From assembly GCF_013266735.1 (NCBI RefSeq), contig NZ_JABSNU010000001.1, positions 496,001 to 560,000 on the forward strand: 64,000 nt of DNA, read 5' to 3'. The translations under genes were made by a program, and so were the position numbers. The stretch comes from Pedobacter foliorum. Its GTDB lineage: Bacteria > Bacteroidota > Bacteroidia > Sphingobacteriales > Sphingobacteriaceae. Positions 35,481 through 43,790 of this stretch are shown here, in pieces. Below the pieces are notes generated by a model. The model searched no databases. It worked only from the letters and a program-made list of their open reading frames with translations, and was not told where the DNA came from. Each line of letters begins with the position of its first letter. The first letter of the stretch is position 1.

Positions 35481-36157
35481 TTCAAAAATTTGGCGTTCTG
35501 GATAATCTCCTCCACCAGCTGTTTATCCGTATCGAGGTAAGCCGCAAAAGGATTTAAGGAGCGGAGTCCGGTTGCCGTACTGCTGTAAGCCATGTTTCCA
35601 GCCAGATTTGCGGATAAAGACTGAATCCCGTTCAACTCCGCCAACACATAATCAAACAAGATCCTGCGATCTGCAGCCTTCATCTGGTTTACCGCGCCGA
35701 TACTGGCGCACAGACCCATCAGGTAGTGGAGTAGCGAACGCGCTTTAGCCAAAAATTCTTTCTCCGCTTGAAAAGCAATACCCAACAAAACAGGATTGCG
35801 ATAGGCAAGCTCATAAATTGCAGTCTGGTTACGGACAATCTGGTCCAGCATACGAGCAGCCCTGATACCGATATCCGCTACCTGAATAACCATCCCCAAC
35901 ACATGATAGCGATCCTGCAAGTCCCGGTACCTGGTTTTCAGTTTTGCGAGTAAGGTTTTATTGGCCTGTTCATTTGCCGTACTGACCGCCTGCCGGTCAC
36001 GTGCCTTGTTCTGTAAATTGTATTCAGATTTAGAATCTGCAACAAGCTGGTGCAGACCAGCAATGTTGAGGGCCTTCTTTTGGGCCTGTACGGAAGACAG
36101 TGGGAGTAGACCCCAAAGTAAAATCCGTACCAGCTGAAAAATTAATGGTGTTTTCAT
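35477..36157 (-). CDS. Periplasmic helical conjugation-locus protein, paralog 2
   Basis: 226 residues with signal peptide (to ~25, VQA). Same length and C-terminal signature (LRSLNPFAAYLDTDKQLVEEIIQNAKFLK) as the protein encoded directly downstream, so the pair arose by tandem duplication. Low identity elsewhere implies an old duplication or divergent roles. Confidence 0.6.
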   Translation of the reverse strand: MKTPLIFQLVRILLWGLLPLSSVQAQKKALNIAGLHQLVADSKSEYNLQNKARDRQAVSTANEQANKTLLAKLKTRYRDLQDRYHVLGMVIQVADIGIRAARMLDQIVRNQTAIYELAYRNPVLLGIAFQAEKEFLAKARSLLHYLMGLCASIGAVNQMKAADRRILFDYVLAELNGIQSLSANLAGNMAYSSTATGLRSLNPFAAYLDTDKQLVEEIIQNAKFLK

Positions 36158-36271
36158 AGCTGTTCTTTTGAGTAATGAAGATTAGTAATTACTTTTAAGG
36201 AAGGATATTTGCCAGGATCTTGTCCAGCGTAGGAGAAATCAGACCAGGACACTAAATGAAACACATCATCA

Positions 36272-36811
36272 ATGAAATTTAAATTAACGCTGCTCTTAGT
36301 ATGCCTTTGTTATTTTGCAAAAGCACAGAAAACCATCCGTCTGGATGATGTTGACCAAAAGGATACCATCAACACCGAGCGGGCCGTGATTTACGGGACA
36401 TTTGTCCAGCGGCTTAACGCCATGACCAGTGGAGGACTCAATCAGGAAATCTATCTGAGGGACACTGCTACCCAGGAGCTTTATGTTTTTCGGGCCAAAC
36501 CACTGTTTAAATCCGCAAAACAGCATAATTTCATTTTCTTTATCAAACCCGGGACATATGCCATTGTGGAATACATGTATCAAAAAAGTACCTGGTATGG
36601 TTTTAAGCAGTTCGAACAACAAATAAGAAAACCTGAAGGCAGTCTTTATTTGTTTACCCTAGCACCCGGCAGTATAAATGAATTGGGCACCTGGCATTTT
36701 GAGAAGGAGAAGGTCTCCTTTGAAAATACCGCTGAAGCGGTAAATGAAAAGTTAAAGCAAACTTACCAGAAATTGGATTTCACAAAGACCGTTCAGAATA
36801 TCCCCAGATAA
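36272..36811 (+). CDS. Secreted hypothetical protein (passenger)
   Basis: 179 residues with signal peptide (1-18, FAKAQ). Beta-rich core (FVFRAKPLF..KQHNFIFFIKPGTYAIVEYMYQ). No known domain recognised. Plus-strand insertion between two members of the helical paralog family; convergent with the third paralog, whose stop is 5 bp away. Confidence 0.55.
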   Translation: MKFKLTLLLVCLCYFAKAQKTIRLDDVDQKDTINTERAVIYGTFVQRLNAMTSGGLNQEIYLRDTATQELYVFRAKPLFKSAKQHNFIFFIKPGTYAIVEYMYQKSTWYGFKQFEQQIRKPEGSLYLFTLAPGSINELGTWHFEKEKVSFENTAEAVNEKLKQTYQKLDFTKTVQNIPR

Positions 36812-36816
36812 AGGAG

Positions 36817-37488
36817 TTATTTCTTTAAGTATTTAGCTTGACGGATCACATCACCAGCGATTTGAACATCCATACTGATCCAATTGCTCCAGGGATTCAG
36901 CGACTTCCAGATGCCCTGCATTTTTGCCCAGTACATGGCTCTATGCATGCCATAAGCAATACCACGAAGAATGCGAAGTTCAGCAGCAATGTGATTGAGT
37001 AGTTTAGCCCTTTCACCGGAATCCATCAGGTTTTTTGGTCCACCATGCAACACAAAGCCGCCGACCTCTAAAGCCAGATTAGTGGCACGGGTTTTAAACT
37101 CACGCGCACCTTCCTCAGCAAACAACAAAAGCAGGGGATTAGATCGGGCGATAGAAACGGTTTGCCCGACATCATTGATGATGTCAATGCCAATGTCGGC
37201 GATCTCCTGAATGGTCGTCAGGCTGTGGATGACTCCTGCAACTTCACTTAAACCTCTAAAAATGCGGTCCTGCAGTTCATTGACCATAACCAATTGACCG
37301 CTTACCGCCAATTGACCCCTTTGGATCAGCGTCAAATTGTTATTCGTTCGGTTCAACTGCCCATCAATGGCTGCACTATGGGTATAGATGGCGGCAGAAA
37401 CCGCTGGATCAATGTACAGGGTTTGGGAGAAACCCTGTAGCTGAGCATTCAACAACAGGAGTATCATTAGGATAAAATATTTACACAT
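36817..37488 (-). CDS. Periplasmic helical conjugation-locus protein, paralog 1
   Basis: 223 residues with signal peptide (to ~21, GFSQ). Helical; PLLLLFAEEGAREFKTRATNLALEVGGFVLHGGPKNLMDSGERAKLLNHIAAELRILRGIAYGMHRAMYWAKMQGIW matches closely the corresponding segments of the 34800-35480 protein, including the MYWA-R/K-G motif. Closest of the family to traG in the operon, probably the ancestral conjugation gene. Confidence 0.65.
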   Translation of the reverse strand: MCKYFILMILLLLNAQLQGFSQTLYIDPAVSAAIYTHSAAIDGQLNRTNNNLTLIQRGQLAVSGQLVMVNELQDRIFRGLSEVAGVIHSLTTIQEIADIGIDIINDVGQTVSIARSNPLLLLFAEEGAREFKTRATNLALEVGGFVLHGGPKNLMDSGERAKLLNHIAAELRILRGIAYGMHRAMYWAKMQGIWKSLNPWSNWISMDVQIAGDVIRQAKYLKK

Positions 37489-37553
37489 TTGATTGGTTTT
37501 TTTAACAGAGAAAGCTGTATCTTAACTCTAGCTTTAATTAATAATTAAAAAAT

Positions 37554-37997
37554 ATGAAACGCCTCTCCAAATGCTACGGCATCTTTTTGCTCCTAGCGCT
37601 GAGTTTTAATCTATATGCCCAAGACTCAGCTAAACCCTTTGTCGAAGCAGATTCCACGATCATCGATTTAAACCGACCATTCTATGGAAACGTCAAAATC
37701 CCGAAATTTCCAGGACAGGAGTATGGAATACAAGGATACATTATGAATCAATTCCATTTTACGCAGAAAGAAATCAATAACGGAGCAAAAGGAGAGGTAA
37801 ACATCTGGATCTATATCGAGCGGGACGGAACCATTTCCCAAACCCGGTTTGAGAAGAACACCAATCCGGATTTTGGAGAGCGGGTCCGTAACCTGCTGCT
37901 CCATGCACCTAAATATACTCCAGGAACAAAAGACGGAAAACCGGCAAGATTCAAGGTGAAGCTGGTCCAGAAATTTGAGTCGAAACGGGCGAATTAA
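37554..37997 (+). CDS. Secreted TonB-C-terminal-like protein
   Basis: 147 residues: signal peptide (to ~22, LYAQ) followed by a TonB C-terminal-type domain (GEVNIWIYIERDGTISQTRFEKNTNPDFGERVRNLLLHAPKYTPGTKDGKPARFKVKLVQKF), without the usual transmembrane and proline-rich parts, so it cannot act as a classical energy transducer. Its 3' end overlaps the traG 3' end by 47 bp on the opposite strand, an insertion mark. Confidence 0.75.
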   Translation: MKRLSKCYGIFLLLALSFNLYAQDSAKPFVEADSTIIDLNRPFYGNVKIPKFPGQEYGIQGYIMNQFHFTQKEINNGAKGEVNIWIYIERDGTISQTRFEKNTNPDFGERVRNLLLHAPKYTPGTKDGKPARFKVKLVQKFESKRAN

Positions 37998-39204
37998 GCT
38001 CCAGAGAGCTCCTGCGGTTAACCTGCGAAACAAACTGCCCCAATGGCAGTCCGCTGCTGTGAAAATCAGCTACAAAAGCATCCAGACCAGCCGGATAAGC
38101 ACCATAATGGCGGACATATCGCTCAACCGCATTCTTTTCAGGTTTTTCAGTGGTATAGGTCAGGTATTGCGCGAGACTTACCTCGACACCATACACCTCA
38201 CCAATAGCACCCCGCTTGATGTACACCTCTTTGAATTTACCACGACCAGCTTTATTGTCGAGTTGATTGATGGTAAAGATCTTTCTGCGTTCAGTTTCAC
38301 TTAAAGACAGCAAGGCAGCAATCTGATCGTAATTGTCTTTGAACTTACGCTGATCCAGTAGAATGATGGTGTCGGAATTACTAAGGATGCTGTCCTTTAC
38401 CGTTTCATTCCCCAGAATATCGGCCAGTTCCTGCGTTACGACAATCGCCTCACCATAGAACTTACGGACAGTTTTATACATAAACACCAGGTATCCTGCC
38501 ATCAGGGGCGAGGCGATCGCCTTCCAGGCTTCCTCAATGATTAACGCCTTACGTCGATCCTCCCGCAAGCGCATTTTCTGAAGAAAGACATCCATAATGA
38601 TCAAAGTAACGATGGGGAACAAGACCTTAGACTCCTTGATGTTGTCAATTTCGAACACAATAAAAGGAGCAGTAAAAAGCGATTGATCCACTTGCTGATT
38701 TAAAATGGTGTCGTATTGCCCACCTTTATAAAACTTCTTCAGCACAAAACGGAATTCCTCCAGATCAAAACTAATCTGTTCGCTGCGCTTGATTTCCGGA
38801 ATTTTCAGCAATGCAAACTCGTAAAAGGAATTAAAACCCAAACCAGCCTGATCCAGACCTACAGCAGCACTGCCATCTAAAGCAAAATGATGGGCATAGT
38901 AAGCAGAAATGACCAGGGCAATGACATCGTTTTCGATTTGACTGACTGTCCCTGCAGCACCCCGCCAAAGTAAAGCGATTAAGGTAACCAGGAAATCCTT
39001 CTTTTCGATGTTGTATTCCCCTTCAGTAATGGTAAAAGGATTCATGGTAATGGGACACTCTTCCGTATAGGTAATGTATTTACCACCAAAGTACTGACAC
39101 AAACCAGAATAACTATGGCCCGTATCTACAATCACCACATCCATATTGGACAGCATGTACTGCTCCACCAGGTTGTTGATGAAATACGATTTGCCGCTTC
39201 CACT
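37951..39204 (-). pseudogene. traG: TraG ATPase, C-terminal part (after frameshift)
   Basis: Continues the motor ATPase in the next frame: SGSGKSYFINNLVEQYMLSN completes Walker A, followed by VVIVDTGHSYSGLC, KALIIEEAWKAIASPLM (Walker B) and VVTQELADILGNETVKDSILSNSDTIILLDQRK, all TraG/VirB4 hallmarks. No independent start is needed if read from the upstream part by frameshifting; otherwise ATG 39168 would give a protein without Walker A. The last codons overlap the TonB-like gene. Confidence 0.85.
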
Positions 39205-40462
39205 AGGGTCCCAGGCAGAACCTGGACCTATTGGTCATGCGCCCGGTATCCATCATCAGATCTGAAAGGTCAATCCCAAGGGGCGTTCCCTGGCGATCGG
39301 TAAAACGAATCAAAAAATCCGAAGGATCATCCCTAGGTAGGGACTCCTTATACAAAAAACAAAGGGCAGCATCACCCGTAGTCAGGAACCAGTCATAAGG
39401 TTTGAGTTCCACGCCATTGCCAGGAATCGCAGTACGAAACAGTTCCAGCTGGTTGTATGCATTGCTGGAAGGCGTGATACCCAGGTTAAACAATTCGCTT
39501 TCTATAAAATTACATGCCCCCTGAAGCAGGTCATTTTCTGCAGAAACCAGGATATTGAAATGCGCATTGACCAATAGCTGATTGTCGCGGGCCACATCAT
39601 TCAAAAGCAGGTCAATGTCCTCCACACAAATGGCATTGGCAGGATCAGGAATCCCCGAATGCCGTTTCCGTTTTAAAGCAAGTTTACGAAGCGTCAGCGA
39701 TTGATCCGGAATTTCGATGAGCTGGTTGTACAGGATGCATCGGTAACCCGGGGTTTTGGTCAAAAAAGACAACAAGTCCACAGGGAATCCACGGGTGGCG
39801 TCATTCCCAGTAAGCACCGTATTGGCTGCAATCTCAGAAGGGAGATCAATGGTATCTATGTCAATCAGACTGATGCTGCGCAATGAACTGGTACCCATTT
39901 TTATTTCTGTATCTGCCACAGCCAGGTTATTCAATGAAAAAGCCCCCTCGCTAAAGTTCATCGACAGGATACGTTTGAGGAGCATCCGAATTTCTTTCTC
40001 ATGGAGTATTTCCGGTTTTGCACCCGCCGAAGAAAGAATGGCCATCACTTTATCAATATTCTGTTTAAAGGCATTTAAGCTTTTGGGATCATACTGATAA
40101 AAAGCACCTTTCTTTACTCCCCGGGTGATGCACAGGTAAGTTTGGAGATTCAGCACCTGACGACCGGCAAAATGCCGGTTGTACTGATCCTGCAGGTATT
40201 CCGCTGCAGGCCGGTAAGGATACAGGCAATTGGATAGGACATCCTGTTTCTGGATGAGGTAGCCACTACCTAATACCTTGATGATGTTGTTAAACAGGTT
40301 ATGGAACTCAAGGTAAGCTTCAGCTGATCCTGCATACTGAAGAACCGGGTTGTTCATTTTGATCACCACAGAAAACTCACCATTGAGCCCGTAGAGTAAA
40401 TCAAAATCAGGCTGAGGAGCAATGCCCAGGTAGGGCATTTTGAATTCATTCTTTTTTGTCAT
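39203..40462 (-). pseudogene. traG: TraG ATPase, N-terminal part (ends at frameshift)
   Basis: ATG at 40462 (MTKKNEFKMPYLGIAP). The VirB4-like N-terminal domain is intact up to LSDLMMDTGRMTNRSRFCLGP, then a TAG at 39203-39205. One extra base (the A at 39205 on the plus strand) separates GGACCC from AGTGGAAGC; without it the reading frame continues as GPSGSGKS. Together the two parts give ~836 residues, normal for TraG. The start overlaps traF by 17 bp. Confidence 0.88.
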
Positions 40463-40745
40463 AGATAGGATACTTAATGGTTGAAGCGAACAGGTAATGA
40501 CCTGAGGAGCGGGTTTTGTGGTGTAAACCATTCTTTTGCAGCTTCGCGGTATAGGCCAAACCACCAAGCATGATGATCACCAGTACCAGCACACCCGCCA
40601 GCATGCTGAGGGTTGCCATCACAATGGCACCAAATACTAATCCCAGGAGTAAGGAAGCAATACCCCAATAGATGAATTTACCACGGAAGCCTTTGTACTC
40701 CAGGGGCTTTTGTAGCCCCTTGTAAATGTTGTAGCTCTGCTGCAT
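40446..40745 (-). CDS. traF: Conjugative transfer protein TraF
   Basis: 99 residues: YNIYKGLQKPLEYKGFRGKFIYWGIASLLLG then a second membrane helix (LVLVIIMLGGLAYTAKL), the DUF4133/TraF pattern. VirB3-like inner-membrane component paired with the VirB4-like TraG encoded next. It overlaps traG and abuts traE by one base. Confidence 0.88.
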   Translation of the reverse strand: MQQSYNIYKGLQKPLEYKGFRGKFIYWGIASLLLGLVFGAIVMATLSMLAGVLVLVIIMLGGLAYTAKLQKNGLHHKTRSSGHYLFASTIKYPIYDKKE

Positions 40746-41050
40746 TACAGACCGAAGAACGCTTTAACAATCAGTGAGGACAGGACCAGAAAGAGACAGG
40801 AGCCTACCCAGCCCATGAGCTCCTTGTTGATGTCCTGATCACCAGAGTTCCATTTGGAATAAACCCGTAAGCCCCCAACTAGACCAACAATACCGCCAAT
40901 CACCAGGGTCGCAGTGGTCACCGGACCAATGTAAGTTTTAAGAGTAGTTGTGGCCGTATTTAAACCATTTACCCCACTTTGAGCCAAAGCAGCGGTTTGG
41001 GTTAAGGCGAAAATAACAGCCATAACCAACATGTTTTTAAGGATTTGCAT
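40745..41050 (-). CDS. traE: Conjugative transfer protein TraE (DUF4134)
   Basis: ATG at 41050 (MQILKNMLVMAVIFALTQTAALAQ), 101 residues. Signal peptide and two helices with GGIVGLVGGLRVYSKWNSGDQDINKELMGWVGSCLFLVL, the DUF4134 signature. VirB2-like candidate pilin. The longer open frame upstream is not used because the signal peptide starts here. Confidence 0.88.
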   Translation of the reverse strand: MQILKNMLVMAVIFALTQTAALAQSGVNGLNTATTTLKTYIGPVTTATLVIGGIVGLVGGLRVYSKWNSGDQDINKELMGWVGSCLFLVLSSLIVKAFFGL

Positions 41051-41112
41051 TTGATACCTAAAGAATAAATGTAATACTGCAGCCCAAATAGGCTGAACAT
41101 AGAAGAAGACGG

Positions 41113-41448
41113 CTAAATGCCAAAGAGACCACGAAGAAATGGTCCCATAAGGATGACGAACAACGCAGCAAGAAACCAGGCCGCCACTTCGGCAGTAAAC
41201 TGGTTTTTGCCCATTTGCAGGTTGTGATAAATGCGTACCGCACCACAAATCCCCAGTAAAGTTGCCAGCACTAAGGTGGCATCAAAAGCGGAGAAGAAGG
41301 AAGTCCTAAAGGAAGCGTTTGCCTGCTGCATTTCCGCAATACCAGGTTGACCCTGGCAATGAAAACTCAGGGTGATCAAGGGCAGTAGCATCGCATAAAC
41401 TAACAAACGAAAGCCCTGCAAGCACTTGGGAACAATAAATATTTTCAT
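41113..41448 (-). CDS. Second DUF4134-like (VirB2-type) protein
   Basis: 111 residues: signal/membrane segment, then ATLLGICGAVRIYHNLQMGKNQFTAEVAAWFLAALFVILMGPFLRGLF, parallel to TraE's GGLRVYSKWNSGDQDINKELMGW...LSSLIVKAFFG. A divergent paralog of traE, 62 bp upstream of it. May form the pilus with TraE. Confidence 0.75.
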   Translation of the reverse strand: MKIFIVPKCLQGFRLLVYAMLLPLITLSFHCQGQPGIAEMQQANASFRTSFFSAFDATLVLATLLGICGAVRIYHNLQMGKNQFTAEVAAWFLAALFVILMGPFLRGLFGI

Positions 41449-41482
41449 AGATTAGGCTGTTATTAGCTAAAACTTATTTTTT

Positions 41483-41851
41483 ATGAGAGGAATGGTCATT
41501 GGAAGAGACTGTGGGAATTCAACCAGAAAACTGTTTTTACAGGAATTTTACCTGGCAATTTACCAGGGAGAATCAGACTTTGTCGGCGCTCATTTACACG
41601 AACAGATCAGATGGGAGTTTCCAGGGATCAGCTTTGAAGACAAGGCAAGTTGTCTGAAATACCTGAGGAAATACCACTCGGTAAAAATAGCAGAACTCAG
41701 CATCTTAAAAATCATCACCCATGGACCAGAGGCCGTGGTCCTTGGCACAATCAGCAGGGAAGATGGTATGGACTACCAGTTCTGTGATGTATTCACCTTT
41801 GTCAGTGCCGGAAAATCAGCGATTAAATCAATCTCCAGTTTTCAGAAATAG
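41483..41851 (+). CDS. SnoaL/NTF2-like protein (passenger)
   Basis: 122 residues with the NTF2-like pattern: FYLAIYQGESDFVGAHLHEQIRWEFPG, KASCLKYLRKY and YQFCDVFTFVSAGKSAIKSISSF. Plus-strand single gene between minus-strand transfer genes, divergent from the VirB2-like gene. Function unknown. Confidence 0.65.
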   Translation: MRGMVIGRDCGNSTRKLFLQEFYLAIYQGESDFVGAHLHEQIRWEFPGISFEDKASCLKYLRKYHSVKIAELSILKIITHGPEAVVLGTISREDGMDYQFCDVFTFVSAGKSAIKSISSFQK

Positions 41852-41987
41852 GCTGACAAAACACATCGGAGCATAAGGATATTTCAGCTCATCCCACAGA
41901 ATAGGATTCCGGTAAATTCGATGGTAAACCAGTAAATACCAGGATTGAACCGGCTTGCCATTTTACCCTGACCAGCAATTAAGGTGA

Positions 41988-42287
41988 TTAGAAACTCACA
42001 GAGCGGGTATACTCAATCGCATCTTTACGAGCGAGCTCGAACAACGCTTTCAGCGAAATACCTCCCAGACCCACAGATGGGGGAACAGGTACGGAATCAA
42101 CAGGTCTGCCGGTAAAATCCTCCATACTGACCTTTTCAGGTTCGTTGGTTTCAGAAAATGTGAGGACCGGCAGGTCATCCGAATGGGCAGGAGTACCCGA
42201 ACGGATAGGATCCAGTACAATGATGGAAAAATAATAGAGCGCATAAAGCGCCCCGAGCCAGGCAATAAAAGAAATCCAATTCATCAT
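41988..42287 (-). CDS. Small membrane protein of the transfer region
   Basis: 99 residues: one N-terminal transmembrane helix (4-24), an acidic linker and a C-terminal segment SLKALFELARKDAIEYTRSVSF. Located between the ParA gene and the VirB2-like genes, where CTnDOT has small traB-traD genes. No recognised family. Confidence 0.6.
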   Translation of the reverse strand: MMNWISFIAWLGALYALYYFSIIVLDPIRSGTPAHSDDLPVLTFSETNEPEKVSMEDFTGRPVDSVPVPPSVGLGGISLKALFELARKDAIEYTRSVSF

Positions 42288-42391
42288 ACTAAGTTTTAAT
42301 AATGGTTTAATAAAAGTGTTAATTCAAAGCGGGGGTGTTTCCCCAGTGCTACAGCAGAAGCTGATCAGCAGATAATTTCAGCCCAGAGATA

Positions 42392-43057
42392 CTAGTCATC
42401 ATTTAATTCCCCTGCAGACAAGTCCTCCAACAGAAAGGACAAGTACCTGGTAAAAAGCTGATCCATTACCCGCCGGACCAGGGGCAGTACAATTTCCGGG
42501 GTATGAAGAGTATTTACCCACTGAAAATCGATCCAGTCCGGCAGGCCATAAGTCACCAGACCAAATTTCCCCAGCTGCCGGTCAACCTCCTGCAGCGTAT
42601 CATCACTCAAATTAGCCATCATGCGGTTAGGAATATAAGCCAGCTCCAGTTCAGGATTGATTTTTTGTAGCACCACTGAAAACAAAACCGTAGATCCGAA
42701 ACTAAACTCATCATAGCAAAAGGGACAGAGTACCAGATCTGCCGAGCTAACGACCGGAATCAGTCCATCCTCATCTAGTCTACCAGGAAGATCAATCAAG
42801 GTCAGCTCCTCAGGATTCAGATGGAGCGCCGGCAGTAGTGTAGGAAAATCTTCCAGGCTTGCCGAGCGGACCTCATAAGGTTCCTTATTTTCCAGCAGTT
42901 TTGCCTTCTGGTATTGCTGCACAATAGACTGTTGAGGATCCAGATCCAGCACGGTAACCTTACAATACCGAAGCTGAGTCAGGTAGTTCGCCAATAGCAA
43001 GGTAAAAGTGCTTTTCCCCACACCACCTTTCTGATTTCCGATTAAGATGATCATCAA
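42392..43057 (-). CDS. traA: ParA-family ATPase (TraA-like)
   Basis: 221 residues with deviant Walker A (NQKGGVGKST, ~8-17), DLDPQQS and LIDLPG, as in ParA/MinD ATPases. CTnDOT-type elements carry such a gene at the head of the tra cluster (traA), with proposed roles in positioning or control of excision/transfer. Upstream DNA contains a second, broken copy of its first codons (see 43648-43765). Confidence 0.88.
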   Translation of the reverse strand: MMIILIGNQKGGVGKSTFTLLLANYLTQLRYCKVTVLDLDPQQSIVQQYQKAKLLENKEPYEVRSASLEDFPTLLPALHLNPEELTLIDLPGRLDEDGLIPVVSSADLVLCPFCYDEFSFGSTVLFSVVLQKINPELELAYIPNRMMANLSDDTLQEVDRQLGKFGLVTYGLPDWIDFQWVNTLHTPEIVLPLVRRVMDQLFTRYLSFLLEDLSAGELNDD

Positions 43058-43120
43058 AAAATATTTAAAATGAATTGCTAAAAATCTAGGTATTGATTAG
43101 TTTGCAGTAAAATTAACGCC

Positions 43121-43630
43121 ATGAGAAGATACATGATCCTGCTGATGCTGTGCTTTGCGAGCAGTTACAGCTATGCCCAGGATACCATCGCCATTAAGCG
43201 CGACGCACTCAAGCTGATGAACGCATTAAAGCAAAGTGATTATGCTACTTTTGCTGATTATACCCATCCCAATGTCCACAATATCATGGGAGGTAAAGAA
43301 AAAATGATTGAGGCCACAAAATCCGCCATGGACCAAGCCGCAAGCAAAGGAATGAATTTTCGGGCCGCCACCCTCGGAGCAGTCGGAAAGTTTATTCCCT
43401 CAGGAAACGAAATCTATTGCACGATCCCAGATACCATCGTCATGAACTACGAAGGTGGCTATGCCGATGTACCCTCGACTTTATTAGGGATCAGTGCTGA
43501 TCAGGGAAAAAACTGGACATTTATCTCCACAGGTACTTACCCCAGGGAAACCATTATTAAATTTTTCCCGAATCTTCCCAAAGACATTGTTATTGCACCA
43601 CAAGGTCGTATCAGAGTCCATAAGGATTAA
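43121..43630 (+). CDS. Secreted hypothetical protein (passenger)
   Basis: 169 residues with signal peptide (1-19, SYAQ). The N-terminal helices (ALKLMNALKQSDYATFADYTHPNVHNIMGGKEKMIEATKSAM) look NTF2/DUF4440-like. Divergent from the ParA gene, 63 bp apart. Function unknown. Confidence 0.6.
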   Translation: MRRYMILLMLCFASSYSYAQDTIAIKRDALKLMNALKQSDYATFADYTHPNVHNIMGGKEKMIEATKSAMDQAASKGMNFRAATLGAVGKFIPSGNEIYCTIPDTIVMNYEGGYADVPSTLLGISADQGKNWTFISTGTYPRETIIKFFPNLPKDIVIAPQGRIRVHKD

Positions 43631-43647
43631 TCAAAAAAGAATTTTGA

Positions 43648-43765
43648 TCATCGCCTGTTGTTCCTTTTCTGCCGCCTGCGACCATGGATCGGCTCCTCAT
43701 CGATGTCATCAGCGATACTGATACCACCTTTCTGGTTCCCGATGAAGATGATCCTAATGAAAATG
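43648..43765 (-). pseudogene. Scar: start of a second traA fused to the end of a second mobB
   Basis: Read on the minus strand, this stretch gives IIFIGNQKGG, matching codons 3-12 of the ParA gene (IILIGNQKGG), and then directly SIADDIDEEPIHGRRRQKRNN and a stop, matching the C-terminus of MobB (SIADDIDDEAIHGRKRQKRNN). DNA identity is about 89% over 65 bp to 45183-45248 and about 29/32 to the traA start. The junction lies near 43721-43724. It is a deletion/recombination remnant of a related module. Confidence 0.8.
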
Positions 43766-43790
43766 TCAGGATTTTAGTTTAAATTCATGC

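Noticed and set aside
43684..43782. Plus-strand 32-codon frame MDRLLIDVISD...
   Set aside because: It is the complement of the traA-mobB scar, which explains the sequence better.
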